A stretch of 64,000 nt of DNA, from contig JACKET010000006.1 of NCBI GenBank assembly GCA_020632875.1, positions 372,001-436,000 on the forward strand, read 5' to 3'. Under the pieces are notes generated by a model. The model did no database searches. It was not told the origin of the DNA and saw nothing but the letters and a program-made list of their open reading frames with translations. Numbering within the stretch: the stretch's first letter is position 1; each line of letters begins with the position of its first letter. Both the position numbers and the translations under genes were made by a program. The DNA is from Alphaproteobacteria bacterium. GTDB taxonomy: Bacteria; Myxococcota_A; UBA796; GCA-2862545. Shown here piece after piece: positions 45,272-53,707 of this stretch.

Positions 45272-45628
45272 ATGGCCATTCAGACCCAGATCAAGCACAG
45301 TGCCCGCGTCCGGCGGAAGAAGCACATCCGGAAGGTCGTGCACGGCACGGCCGATCGGCCGCGCCTCACCGTGTTCCGGAGCAGCAAGCACATCTACGCC
45401 CAGCTCATCGACGACGAGTCCGGCCGGACGCTCGCGTCCGCGTCGTCCCTCAAGTCGGGCGAGTTCGGCGGCAACAAGGACGCGGCCAAGAAGGTCGGGG
45501 CCGAGCTCGCCAAGCGCGCGCTCGCCGCGAGCATCGAGACCGTCGTGTTCGACCGCAACGGATACCTCTACCACGGCCGGGTCGCCGCCCTCGCGGATGG
45601 CGCTCGTGAAGCCGGTCTGAAGTTCTAG
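45272..45628 (+). CDS. rplR: 50S ribosomal protein L18
   Basis: 118 residues. RPRLTVFRSSKHIYAQLIDDESGRTLASASS core and VVFDRNGYLYHGRVAALADGAREAGLKF end. Binds 5S rRNA with L5. A 62-bp gap precedes it. Confidence 0.98.
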   Translation: MAIQTQIKHSARVRRKKHIRKVVHGTADRPRLTVFRSSKHIYAQLIDDESGRTLASASSLKSGEFGGNKDAAKKVGAELAKRALAASIETVVFDRNGYLYHGRVAALADGAREAGLKF

Positions 45629-45636
45629 GGGACAGC

Positions 45637-46188
45637 ATGAGCAGGATGAGCCGGCGTCGCCGGGACGAAGAAGAAAGCAACCTGATCGACAAGGTCATCT
45701 ACATCAACCGCGTCGCGAAGGTCGTGAAGGGTGGGCGTCGCTTCTCCTTCAGCGCCATCGTGGTGGTCGGTGATGGCGAAGGCCGTGTCGGCGTCGGGTT
45801 CGGCAAGGCGAAGGAAGTCCCCGAGGCGATTCGCAAGGGCACGGAGAAGGCGCGCAAGACGATGCGGGAGATCCCCCTCGTCGGTGGCACCATTCCCCAC
45901 GATGTGCTCGGTGCGTTCGGCGCGGGTCGCGTCCTCCTCCGTCCGGCCGCCCCCGGTACGGGCGTCATCGCCGGCCCGGCGGTGCGCGCCATCATGGAGG
46001 CCCTCGGTGTGCACAACGTGCTCACCAAGTCCCTGCGCAGCTCGAACGTCCACAATGTGGTCCACGCCACCTTCAACGCGATCCACCAGCTCGAGTCCGC
46101 TGAGCAGTACGCCCAGCGCCTCGGCCAGGATCCCGAGAAGGTGCACGCCAACTACACCGTGAAGACCGACTCGGTCGCCAACGCATAG
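45637..46188 (+). CDS. rpsE: 30S ribosomal protein S5
   Basis: 183 residues. VIYINRVAKVVKGGRRFSFSAIVVVGDGEGRVGVGFGKAKEVPEAIRKG core and APGTGVIAGPAVRAIMEALGVHNVLTKSLRSSN. Helps decoding fidelity and mRNA unwinding. 8 bases after rplR. Confidence 0.98.
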   Translation: MSRMSRRRRDEEESNLIDKVIYINRVAKVVKGGRRFSFSAIVVVGDGEGRVGVGFGKAKEVPEAIRKGTEKARKTMREIPLVGGTIPHDVLGAFGAGRVLLRPAAPGTGVIAGPAVRAIMEALGVHNVLTKSLRSSNVHNVVHATFNAIHQLESAEQYAQRLGQDPEKVHANYTVKTDSVANA

Positions 46189-46198
46189 GACGGGCCCG

Positions 46199-46381
46199 AT
46201 GAGCCGCATCAAGGTCACCCTCAAGCACAGCACCATCGGCCGCCCGGCGACCCAGCTCGAGCACGTCAAGGGCCTCGGCCTGCGTCGTCTCGGCCACAGC
46301 CGGGTGCTCGAGAACACACCTGCCGTGCGCGGCATGGTCAAGAAAGTCCTGCACCTCGTCGAGGTCGAGGAAGTCGAGTAG
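46199..46381 (+). CDS. rpmD: 50S ribosomal protein L30
   Basis: 60 residues. IKVTLKHSTIGRPATQLEHVKGLGLRRLGHSRVLENTPAVRGMVKKV is typical L30. Ends in an acidic VEVEEVE tail. The conserved L15 frame starts 5 bases later. Confidence 0.96.
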   Translation: MSRIKVTLKHSTIGRPATQLEHVKGLGLRRLGHSRVLENTPAVRGMVKKVLHLVEVEEVE

Positions 46382-46385
46382 CACC

Positions 46386-46439
46386 ATGGCAAACGAACTC
46401 ACGAACCTGTAGCCCAACCCCGGAAGCACGAAGACGCGC
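46386..46439 (+). other. Conserved N-terminal codons of L15 interrupted by TAG
   Basis: ATG at 46386 opens MANELTNL, followed by TAG (46410-46412), then PNPGSTKTR in the same frame up to the internal ATG at 46440. L15 proteins normally start with NEL/NL-x-P-x-x-GS before the RxGRG motif, so these 18 codons are clearly the true N-terminus with a stop at codon 9. TAG ends many neighbouring genes, so it is not reassigned. Confidence 0.8.
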
Positions 46440-46844
46440 ATGCGCATCGGTCGTGGTGAAGGCTCGGGCAAGGGCAAGACCGCCGGTCGCGGCACCCAGG
46501 GCCAGCAGAGCCGCTCGGGCGCCAAGCGTCGGTATGGCTTCGAGGGCGGTCAGATGCCGCTCCACCGGCGCCTGCCGAAGGTCGGCTTCACCAACATCTT
46601 CGCGAAGGACTACGAGACGGTCAACGTGAGCGAGCTCGCGCGTCTCGAGGCCGGCACGCACGTGACGGCCGAGCTCCTCGAGGAGAAGGGCATCATCAGC
46701 CGCATCGGCGACGATGGCGTCAAGATCCTCGGCCGCGGCGATCTGGGGGTTGCCCTCCATGTCCGCGTGTCCAAGTTGACGCGGTCCGCGGCGGAGAAGA
46801 TCACCGCTGCGGGCGGCACCATCGAAGGCGACGTTCCCGCGTAG
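46440..46844 (+). CDS. rplO: 50S ribosomal protein L15 (reading frame after the in-frame TAG)
   Basis: 134 residues from ATG 46440 (MRIGRGEGSGKGKTAGRG). The full conserved frame would start at 46386 and give about 152 codons, usual for L15, but has TAG at codon 9. From the internal ATG the N-terminal arm that penetrates 23S rRNA would be 18 residues shorter. GGAAG lies 15 bases before this ATG, a poor spacing. The remainder, with QSRSGAKRRYGFEGGQMPLHRRLPKVGF, is intact. Assembly error, nonsense mutation with restart, or readthrough are all possible. Confidence 0.9.
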   Translation: MRIGRGEGSGKGKTAGRGTQGQQSRSGAKRRYGFEGGQMPLHRRLPKVGFTNIFAKDYETVNVSELARLEAGTHVTAELLEEKGIISRIGDDGVKILGRGDLGVALHVRVSKLTRSAAEKITAAGGTIEGDVPA

Positions 46845-46916
46845 CCCCGATGTGTCCGGTGCCCGCCGATTCCGCGGGTGCCGGGACGAACCCGAACTGG
46901 GCAGTGAGGAAGGCCG

Positions 46917-48257
46917 GTGGCGAACTTCTTCGCAGATATCTGGGAGATGGAGGACCTCCGCAAGCGGGTGCTCTTCACGCTCGGCATGCTCGGCGTCTAC
47001 CGCCTGGGCATCTTCGTGCCGGCTCCCGGCATCGATCGCGTGGCGCTCTCGAAGTGGTTCGGCACGCAGTCCAACACGATGTTCGGGCTGTACGACCTCT
47101 TCTCGGGCGGCGCGCTGTCCCAGTTCTCGGTGTTCGTGCTCGGGATCATGCCGTACATCACGGCGTCGATCATCATGCAGCTCGCCGGTGAGACCGTCCC
47201 GCAGCTCAAGCGCATCAAGGACGAAGGGCAGGGCGGCCGGAACCGGATCACGCAGTACACGCGCTACCTCACCATCGCCATCGCCATGGCGCAGTCGATG
47301 ACCATGGCCATCTCGATGGAGCAGATGCGTATCGACCAGCTCCAGGTCGTCATCCAGCCGGGGTGGACGTTCCGCGTCCTCACCATGCTGACGATGACCG
47401 GCGGCGCGTGCTTCGTCATGTGGCTCGGCGAGCAGATGACCGAGCGCGGCGTGGGCAACGGGTCGTCCATCATCATCACGGCGGGCATCATCGCGGGCCT
47501 GCCCGCGGGCGCGGCACAGCTCATCCAGCTCATCCAGCTCGGTGAGGTGAACCTCCTCGAGGCGTCGCTGCTCGTCGTCTTCATGTTCATCGTCACGTAC
47601 GCCATCGTGTTCGTGGAGCGTGGCCAGCGGCGCGTGCCGCTCCAGTACGCCAAACGCGTGCTCGGGCGCCGCGTGTACGAGGGTCAGACCACGTACCTGC
47701 CGCTCAAGGTGAACACCGCGGGCGTCATCCCGCCCATCTTCGCGTCGTCGCTCCTCATGTTCCCGAACACCCTCGGGCAGATGGCGAGCCACCCTGTGCT
47801 CGACTGGCTCACCACGGCCTTCTTCCCGGGCAACTGGCTCTACAACGCCGTCTACACCGGCATGGTCGTGTTCTTCGCGTACCTCTACACGGCCATCACG
47901 TTCAACCCGGACGACGTGGCCGAGAACCTGAAGAAGCAGGGCGGCTACATCCCGAAGGTGCGGCCCGGCAAAGAGACCGCGGCCTACATCGACTGGATCC
48001 TCACGCGCCTCACGGCTGCCGGTGCGCTCTACCTCTCGGTGGTCTGCATCATGCCGACGCTGCTCATCACGCAGTACAAGGTGCCGTTCTACTTCGGCGG
48101 CACCAGCCTCCTGATCATCGTGGGCGTGTCGCTCGACACGGTCGCGCAGATCGAGGCCCAGCTCGCGACCAAGCACTACGACGGAATCGTCGGTCCGAAG
48201 GGGTCGCGTATCAAGGGGCGTCGTCAACGCCTCGGCGGCCAGGGACCGTTCGTCTGA
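46917..48257 (+). CDS. secY: Preprotein translocase subunit SecY
   Basis: 446 residues from a GTG with GAGGAAGG before it. About ten membrane helices; the plug region VPAPGIDRVALSKWF and GLYDLFSGGALSQFSVFVLGIMPYITASIIMQL are conserved. C-terminal GPKGSRIKGRRQRL tail. Main pore of the Sec translocon in the inner membrane. map follows after 4 bases; adk, often between, is missing. Confidence 0.98.
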   Translation: MANFFADIWEMEDLRKRVLFTLGMLGVYRLGIFVPAPGIDRVALSKWFGTQSNTMFGLYDLFSGGALSQFSVFVLGIMPYITASIIMQLAGETVPQLKRIKDEGQGGRNRITQYTRYLTIAIAMAQSMTMAISMEQMRIDQLQVVIQPGWTFRVLTMLTMTGGACFVMWLGEQMTERGVGNGSSIIITAGIIAGLPAGAAQLIQLIQLGEVNLLEASLLVVFMFIVTYAIVFVERGQRRVPLQYAKRVLGRRVYEGQTTYLPLKVNTAGVIPPIFASSLLMFPNTLGQMASHPVLDWLTTAFFPGNWLYNAVYTGMVVFFAYLYTAITFNPDDVAENLKKQGGYIPKVRPGKETAAYIDWILTRLTAAGALYLSVVCIMPTLLITQYKVPFYFGGTSLLIIVGVSLDTVAQIEAQLATKHYDGIVGPKGSRIKGRRQRLGGQGPFV

Positions 48258-48261
48258 TCCG

Positions 48262-49050
48262 ATGTCTCGCGTCAAGGATCCCTGGGAAGTCCAGCTCATG
48301 CGTCAGAGCGGGAAGCGCCTCGCCGAGGTGGCTGCGGTCCTGCGCGAGTCGGTGACGCCGGGGATCTCGACGAAGGACATCGACGCGATCGCCGAGCACG
48401 AGATCCGCAAGCGTGGCGGCATCCCGTCCTTCCTCGGCTACACGGCGGGCGGCCCGACGCCGTACCCCGCCACGATCTGCGCCTCGCCGAACGATGCCGT
48501 CGTGCACGGCATCCCGAACGACACCCCCCTGAAGGAGGGCGACATCCTGTCGCTCGACATGGGGATGATCTACGGCGGATACCACTCCGACCACGCGTTC
48601 ACGGTCGGGGTGGGGAACATCCCCGAAGAGGTGCAGAAGCTCCTCGAGGTCACCGAAGCCAGCCTGTGGGAGGGCATCCGTGCCGCCCAGCCCGGCAATC
48701 GCATCGGCGACATCGGAAATGCGGTCGAGCGGTACGTCGACCCGCACGGATTCGGCATCGTCCGCGAGTACGTCGGCCACGGCATCGGCCGGGCGATGCA
48801 CGAGCGGCCCAGCGTGCCGAACTACGGTCCGGCCAACCAGGGTCAGCTGCTCAAGGAAGGCTTCTGCCTCGCCATCGAGCCCATGATCAACCTGGGCGGC
48901 GAGGAAACCAAGGTCCTCCGAGACGGATGGACGGTCGTGACGAAGGACGGCTCCCTGTCGGCCCACTTCGAGCACACGATCACCATCACGAATCGTGGAC
49001 CGGAAGTGCTCACTGTATTAGATGGGGGCGTTATCGCGCCCTCTCCGTGA
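48262..49050 (+). CDS. map: Type I methionine aminopeptidase
   Basis: 262 residues. Removes N-terminal Met from new proteins. The five metal ligands are in LSLDMGMIYGGYHSDHAFTVG (two Asp), GHGIGRAMHE (His), AIEPMI (Glu) and FEHTITIT (Glu). SVNDAVVHGIP-like substrate loop reads ASPNDAVVHGIPND. infA and rpmJ, expected after it, are absent. Confidence 0.97.
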   Translation: MSRVKDPWEVQLMRQSGKRLAEVAAVLRESVTPGISTKDIDAIAEHEIRKRGGIPSFLGYTAGGPTPYPATICASPNDAVVHGIPNDTPLKEGDILSLDMGMIYGGYHSDHAFTVGVGNIPEEVQKLLEVTEASLWEGIRAAQPGNRIGDIGNAVERYVDPHGFGIVREYVGHGIGRAMHERPSVPNYGPANQGQLLKEGFCLAIEPMINLGGEETKVLRDGWTVVTKDGSLSAHFEHTITITNRGPEVLTVLDGGVIAPSP

Positions 49051-49115
49051 GGACGTGCCACGCCTGGTTTCAGGAACTCGAGATTCAAAGCCCATAGTGG
49101 GCGAGGACGGACGTT

Positions 49116-49484
49116 TTGGCTCGTATCGAAGGCGTTGACCTGCCACGCAACAAGCCCATCTGGATCGCGCTGACGTACATCTACGGCATCGGCCAGACCA
49201 GCGCGCGGAAGATCGTCGAGGCCGCTGGCATCGACCCGATGACCCGCGTCTTCCAGCTCACCGACCACGAGGCTGCTCGGATTCGCGAGACGATCCAGCA
49301 GGGCTACCGGGTCGAGGGTGACCTCCGGAAGGAAGTGTCGCTCAACATCAAGCGCCTCATCGATCTCGGTGCCTACCGTGGCATCCGCCATCGCCGTGGC
49401 CTGCCGGTCCGTGGCCAGCGCACCCACACCAATGCTCGTACCCGCAAGGGTCCGCGTCGCATCCCGACCGCGAAGAAGAAGTAG
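49116..49484 (+). CDS. rpsM: 30S ribosomal protein S13 (TTG start)
   Basis: 122 residues. The only start before the conserved ARIEGVDLPRNKPIWIALTYIYGIG is TTG at 49116, with GCGAGGACGG before it. The conserved end RGLPVRGQRTHTNARTRKGPRR is intact. Confidence 0.97.
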   Translation: MARIEGVDLPRNKPIWIALTYIYGIGQTSARKIVEAAGIDPMTRVFQLTDHEAARIRETIQQGYRVEGDLRKEVSLNIKRLIDLGAYRGIRHRRGLPVRGQRTHTNARTRKGPRRIPTAKKK

Positions 49485-49496
49485 TAGAGGAACGTC

Positions 49497-49883
49497 ATGG
49501 CTCGCAGGACCGCTGGAAAGCGTCGCGTCAAGAAGAACGTCCCCGCCGGGGTGGCTCACATCCAGGCGACGTTCAACAACACCATCGTCACCATCACCGA
49601 CCTCGCCGGGAACACCGTGGCGTGGAGCTCCTCTGGTGTGCTCCGCTTCCGCGGCTCGCGGAAGAGCACCCCGTTCGCGGCCCAGCTCGTGGCCGAGGAT
49701 GCGGCTCGCAAGGCGATGGAACACGGCATGAAGCAGGTCGGCGTCTTCGTGAAGGGCCCGGGCACCGGCCGTGAGTCGGCGCTCCGCGCGATCGCGAACA
49801 CCGGCCTGAAGATCACGCTCATCAAGGATGTCACGCCGATTCCCCACAACGGCTGCCGTCCGCCGAAGCGTCGTCGCGTCTGA
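49497..49883 (+). CDS. rpsK: 30S ribosomal protein S11
   Basis: 128 residues. HIQATFNNTIVTITDLAGNTVAWSSSG and KGPGTGRESALRAIANTGLKITLIKDVTPIPHNGCRPPKRRRV are conserved. rpsD (S4), which usually follows, is not here. Confidence 0.98.
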   Translation: MARRTAGKRRVKKNVPAGVAHIQATFNNTIVTITDLAGNTVAWSSSGVLRFRGSRKSTPFAAQLVAEDAARKAMEHGMKQVGVFVKGPGTGRESALRAIANTGLKITLIKDVTPIPHNGCRPPKRRRV

Positions 49884-49967
49884 TCCGGCTCGCGGCTCAC
49901 CGGTGTCATGACCCGGTGTCCCGAACCGATCTCACAGCGAAGTCTCCGCGCCGAGCGCGCGGCAACG

Positions 49968-49992
49968 GGCCCCGGGCGATCCGACCGGGGCC
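49968..49992 (+). terminator. Hairpin between rpsK and rpoA
   Basis: Perfect 8-bp arms GGCCCCGG (49968-49975) and CCGGGGCC (49985-49992), then TCGTCCCTTT. Lies where rpsD is expected; may attenuate rpoA-rplQ or mark the edge of a deletion. Confidence 0.45.
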
Positions 49993-50058
49993 TCGTCCCT
50001 TTCCGGCGTGCGTGGTCCGGTGTCGGATCCGGCACAGAAGCGCGTCCTGGAGAAACCC

Positions 50059-51066
50059 ATGGAAGAGAACGTGTACTCGAACTGGCGAAATCTGATCAAG
50101 CCGCGCCGCGTTGAGCGTGAGCCCCATTCCTCCTCGACCTACGGCAAGTTCGTCATCCGTCCGCTCGAGCGTGGCTTCGGTACCACCATCGGCAACTCGC
50201 TGCGCCGCATCCTGCTGTCGTCGCTCCAGGGCGCCGCGGTCACGAGCGTGCGCATCGACGGCGTGCTGCACGAGTTCGCGTTCATCCCGGGCATCGTCGA
50301 AGACGTGACGGACATCATCCTGAACATCAAGGGTGTGCTCCTCAAGACGAACTCGATGAACCCCATCGTCGGTCGCATCTCCCGCAAGGGCGAGGCCGGT
50401 GAGACCGTCGTGGTCCGCGCGGGTGACTTCACCTTCGACGCGAACTGCGAGGTCCTCAACCCCGACCACCCGATCTGCACGCTCACCGAAGAAGGCGAGT
50501 TCAACGCCGAGGTCGTGGTGCGCATGGGCAAGGGCTACGTCCCGGCCGCCCAGAACAAAGACGAGACGCAGCCGATCGGCACCATCCCGGTCGACGCCAT
50601 CTTCTCGCCGATCAAGCGCGTCCGCTACACCGTCACGAACGCCCGCGTCGGTCAGCGCACCGACTACGACAAGCTCGTGATCGAGGTCTGGACCGACGGC
50701 TCGGTGCACCCCGAAGACGCCCTCGCGTACTCGGCCAAGATCCTCAAGGAGCAGCTCCAGATCTTCATCAACTTCGCGGAAGAGGAAGAGCCCGAAGTCG
50801 AAGAAGAGGATGCCGCCGAAGAGGAGTTCAACGAGGCGCTGTTCAAGCGTGTCGACGAGCTCGAGCTCTCCGTGCGCTCGCAGAACTGCCTGCAGAACGC
50901 CGGCATCGAGTACATCTACCAGCTGGTCGAGAAGAGCGAGACCGAGATGCTGAAGACCAAGAACTTCGGCCGGAAGTCGCTCAACGAGATCAAGGAGATC
51001 CTCGCGGATCTCAACCTCTCGCTCGGCATGAAGCTCCACAACTTCCCGAAGCATAAGGTCGGCTAG
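50059..51066 (+). CDS. rpoA: DNA-directed RNA polymerase subunit alpha
   Basis: 335 residues from the ATG at 50059, with CTGGAGAAA before it. Assembly domain (about 1-235) with GKFVIRPLERGFGTTIGNSLRRILLSSLQGAAVTSVRIDGV; acidic linker EEEEPEVEEEDAAEEEF; C-terminal domain (about 265-330) with RSQNCLQNAGIEYIYQLVEKSETEMLKTKNFGRKSLNEIKEIL. Confidence 0.99.
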   Translation: MEENVYSNWRNLIKPRRVEREPHSSSTYGKFVIRPLERGFGTTIGNSLRRILLSSLQGAAVTSVRIDGVLHEFAFIPGIVEDVTDIILNIKGVLLKTNSMNPIVGRISRKGEAGETVVVRAGDFTFDANCEVLNPDHPICTLTEEGEFNAEVVVRMGKGYVPAAQNKDETQPIGTIPVDAIFSPIKRVRYTVTNARVGQRTDYDKLVIEVWTDGSVHPEDALAYSAKILKEQLQIFINFAEEEEPEVEEEDAAEEEFNEALFKRVDELELSVRSQNCLQNAGIEYIYQLVEKSETEMLKTKNFGRKSLNEIKEILADLNLSLGMKLHNFPKHKVG

Positions 51067-51143
51067 CCGGCCGCGCTCCGTTCCGGGCCGGCAGCCAGTG
51101 GCCGCCGCCCGGATCCGCGGCGCACACCCTCCTGGAGATTCCC

Positions 51144-51692
51144 ATGCGACACCGTAAGTCGGGACGCAAGTTCGATACCAACGCTCCTCACCGCAAGGCC
51201 ATGTTCCGCAACATGGTCACCGCGCTGATGGTGCACGGTCAGATCAAGACGACCACGCAGCGCGCGAAAGAGCTCCGCCGTGTGGCCGACAAGGTCATCT
51301 CGCTCGGCAAGCGTGCGCCCAGCGCCGCCGACATCGACGCGATGAAGGATCAGGATGCCCAGCGCCAGGCCCGTGCCGACCGCGTTGCCGCCATCCGCCG
51401 CGCCAAGCTGTGGGTCAACGACGACGCTGCGCTCGGGATGCTGTTCGGCGAGTACGCTGAGCGCTACCGCACGCGTCCCGGCGGCTACACCCGCATCCTC
51501 AAGGCCGGCTTCCGCGCGGGCGACAACGCCGAGATGGCGGTGATCCAGCTCGTCGAAGAGCTCGAGGCCAAGGCCGAAGAGCCCAAGAAGAAGGCCGCGA
51601 AGAAGGCTTCGACCAAGGCCGCCGACGAAGAGGCGACCGTGGCGATGGACGACGCTCCGGCGGATGCCGACGAGGGCGAGGTCGTCGAGTAG
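51144..51692 (+). CDS. rplQ: 50S ribosomal protein L17 with acidic C-terminal extension
   Basis: 182 residues; E. coli L17 has 127. The core MRHRKSGRKFDTNAPHRKAMFRNMVTALMVHGQIKTTTQRAKELRR and RPGGYTRILKAGFRAGDNAEMAVIQLVE is complete. The tail is Lys/Ala-rich, then strongly acidic (DDAPADADEGEVVE). Last gene of the alpha operon. Confidence 0.97.
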   Translation: MRHRKSGRKFDTNAPHRKAMFRNMVTALMVHGQIKTTTQRAKELRRVADKVISLGKRAPSAADIDAMKDQDAQRQARADRVAAIRRAKLWVNDDAALGMLFGEYAERYRTRPGGYTRILKAGFRAGDNAEMAVIQLVEELEAKAEEPKKKAAKKASTKAADEEATVAMDDAPADADEGEVVE

Positions 51693-51718
51693 CTCTCGAT
51701 CCGATCCCTGCGGATGGG

Positions 51719-51765
51719 CGTCCACCCGGGCTTCTCGTTAGCATGCTGACGAGGGCGGGTGGACG
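51719..51765. terminator. Long near-perfect palindrome between rplQ and the Fur-family gene
   Basis: Outer arms CGTCCACCC (51719-51727) and GGGTGGACG (51757-51765) enclose inner arms CTCGTTAGC and GCTGACGAG (51734-51753, one mismatched pair). As RNA it would be a very stable stem-loop and may end the rpoA-rplQ transcript; as DNA the inner 20-bp palindrome could be an operator for the next gene. Confidence 0.6.
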
Positions 51766-51788
51766 ACCTGTCTCAGGGCCAGGGGTTC

Positions 51789-52247
51789 ATGTTGTCCGAG
51801 ACCGCGCGACTCAAGGAACGCTTCAAGGAGTACCTGGCCTCCGAGGGGCTGAAGTACACCCGGCAGCGGAAGGTCATCGCCGACGTGTTCTTCAAAGAGG
51901 GCGAGGGGCACCGCTCGCTCAACGAGCTGCTCGCCACCGCGCAGGTCGAGTACGCCTCGATGGGGTACGCCACGGTGTACCGCACGATGAAGCTCATGAC
52001 CGACTCCGGCGTCGCGCTCGAGCACAAGTTCGCCGACACGGGGCTCACGCTCTACGAGCCGAACCTCGAAGGCGACCACCACGACCACATCATCTGCCTG
52101 ACGTGCGGCCGCATCGTCGAGTTCGAAGACGAGGGCATCGAAGAGCGGCAAGAGGTCGTCGCGAAGACGTACGGCTTCAAGGTCCGCAAGCACCGCCACG
52201 AGATCTACGCCGACTGCATCAAGCCCGTGTGCGAGTTCCGCCACTGA
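51789..52247 (+). CDS. Fur-family transcriptional regulator
   Basis: 152 residues from the ATG at 51789. Winged-helix domain (LKERFKEYLASEGLKYTRQRKVI, then ATVYRTMKLM) at about 1-80 and a dimer domain with HHDHIICLTCGRIVEF. Structural-zinc pairs CLTC and DCIKPVC are present. The set fits Fur/Zur/PerR proteins; which metal is sensed cannot be told. An in-frame GTG at 51759 lies inside a strong palindrome and is less likely. It could be the regulator of the palindrome before the ZIP-like gene. Confidence 0.9.
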   Translation: MLSETARLKERFKEYLASEGLKYTRQRKVIADVFFKEGEGHRSLNELLATAQVEYASMGYATVYRTMKLMTDSGVALEHKFADTGLTLYEPNLEGDHHDHIICLTCGRIVEFEDEGIEERQEVVAKTYGFKVRKHRHEIYADCIKPVCEFRH

Positions 52248-52266
52248 CGGGCCCGCTCCCGGTGCC

Positions 52267-52294
52267 TTGACACCGCGGGTCTCGGGCATAGGTT
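52267..52294 (+). promoter_or_regulatory. Promoter of secG
   Basis: TTGACA (52267-52272), 16-base spacer, then TAGGTT (52289-52294), 21 bases before the secG ATG. Confidence 0.6.
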
Positions 52295-52315
52295 GCACCG
52301 GTTCGAGGGAAGTCC

Positions 52316-52675
52316 ATGTATCTGTTCGTCGTCGCACTCCACGTCGTGCTGTGCCTCTTCATGGTCCTCATCATCCTGCTGCAGCCCGCCAAGGGCGAGG
52401 TGGGGCTGGCGTTCGGCGGCGGCGGGTCGTCCACGGTGTTCGGGCCGCGCGGCCCGGCGAGCATCCTCCAGCGCGCGACCACCATCGTCGCCGTGATGTT
52501 CATGGGCACGTCCATCACCCTGGCGCTCTACTCGAACCAGTCGATGATGGCGACGGGCAACGTCGACGACGAGTTCGACGCGATCCGGAAGGAGATCCAG
52601 GCCGAGAAGAACCCGGTTCCCGAGGCTTCTCCGGCACCCGATGCCCCTCCGTCCGAGGTTCCTGCCCCGGAGTGA
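52316..52675 (+). CDS. secG: Preprotein translocase subunit SecG
   Basis: 119 residues. Two membrane helices (about 3-22 and 53-72) joined by the conserved AFGGGGSSTVFGPRGPASILQRAT loop. An acidic, Pro-rich cytoplasmic tail follows. Helps SecA-driven translocation. The tpiA-secG-tRNA-Leu neighbourhood is ancient, but here tpiA faces the opposite way. Confidence 0.94.
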   Translation: MYLFVVALHVVLCLFMVLIILLQPAKGEVGLAFGGGGSSTVFGPRGPASILQRATTIVAVMFMGTSITLALYSNQSMMATGNVDDEFDAIRKEIQAEKNPVPEASPAPDAPPSEVPAPE

Positions 52676-52724
52676 TCGCAGGCTCTTGCAGCCCACCGGC
52701 TGCCTGGATACCCCAACGGGGTCC

Positions 52725-52809
<85 letters not shown>

Positions 52810-52811
52810 TG

Positions 52812-52845
52812 AGAGGCTTCCGGCAATGTCGGGAGCCTCTTTTTG
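52812..52845. terminator. Intrinsic terminator, likely bidirectional
   Basis: 11-bp stem AGAGGCTTCCG/CGGGAGCCTCT with a 7-nt loop, followed by TTTTT. Ends the secG-tRNA-Leu transcript; the convergent tpiA operon stops 45 bases further. A GGCTCCCGG simple repeat (about 52850-52890) lies between. Confidence 0.88.
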
Positions 52846-52890
52846 TTTGGGAGCCGGCTCCCGGCCCCGGCTCTCGGCCCCGGCTCCCGG

Positions 52891-53652
52891 CTACGCGACC
52901 GCGCCCGCCACGATGCCCGCGAAGTCCGCGGCCTTCAGGCTCGCACCGCCCACCAGCGCGCCGTCGATGTCGGGACAGCTCATCAGCTCCGCGGCGTTGT
53001 CGGGCTTCACGCTGCCGCCGTACAGGATGCGCGTCTGCTCGGCGACGAATGCCGGGTAGTGCGTCGCGAGCCAGCCGCGGAGCTTCGCGTGGACCTCCTG
53101 GGCCTGCGCGGGCGTCGCGGTGACGCCGGTGCCGATGGCCCACACGGGCTCGTAGGCGATCGTGATCGTCGCGGCGACGTCGGCCTCGATGCCCTCGAAG
53201 GCCGCGGAGAGCTGCCGGAACACCACCTCTTCGACGCGCCCGGCCTCGCGCTCCTGCAAGGTCTCGCCGATGCAGACCATCGGGAGCAGCCCGGCCTCGC
53301 GGGCCGCGTCGATCTTCACGCGCACGTCGGCGTCGGTCTCGCCGAACAGCTGCCGGCGCTCGCTGTGCCCGATGAGCGCGTACGTGCAGCCGAGCTCGCG
53401 CGCCATCTCGGCGGAGTTCGTGCCCGTGAACGCACCGTGCTGGGACGCGTTGATCTCCTGCACACCCACGTGGATGCCCGTGCCCTCGAGGATCGGCAGG
53501 ACCGCCGGGATCGACAGCGCCGTCGGGAACACCGCCAGCGTCGCGTCGCCGCGGTTCGCGAGGCTGTCGCGCAGCCCCATCGCGAGCGCCGCAGCGGCCT
53601 TGGGACCGTGGTTCAGCTTCCAGTTTCCGGCGATGAACGGGACTCGGGCCAT
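52891..53652 (-). CDS. tpiA: Triosephosphate isomerase
   Basis: 253 residues. Interconverts dihydroxyacetone phosphate and glyceraldehyde 3-phosphate. Catalytic Asn10-Trp-Lys12 (AGNWKLN), His in IGHSERRQLFGE and Glu in AYEPVWAIGTG; phosphate loop LYGGSVKPDN. Last gene of the gap-pgk-lipoprotein-tpiA operon. Confidence 0.98.
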   Translation of the reverse strand: MARVPFIAGNWKLNHGPKAAAALAMGLRDSLANRGDATLAVFPTALSIPAVLPILEGTGIHVGVQEINASQHGAFTGTNSAEMARELGCTYALIGHSERRQLFGETDADVRVKIDAAREAGLLPMVCIGETLQEREAGRVEEVVFRQLSAAFEGIEADVAATITIAYEPVWAIGTGVTATPAQAQEVHAKLRGWLATHYPAFVAEQTRILYGGSVKPDNAAELMSCPDIDGALVGGASLKAADFAGIVAGAVA

Positions 53653-53707
53653 GGCGACGCTCCTTGCTGGGAGGCCGCCGTAACCGCACGCTCCGGACGG
53701 GTCGACG

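Noticed and set aside
46410..46412. TAG reassigned to an amino acid
   Set aside because: TAG serves as the normal stop of rplB, rpsS, rplV, rpsC, rpmD, rpsM and others in the same operons.
51759..51788. GTG 51759 as start of the Fur-family gene
   Set aside because: It lies inside the strong 47-bp palindrome; the ATG at 51789 gives a usual Fur N-terminus and has AGGGG before it.
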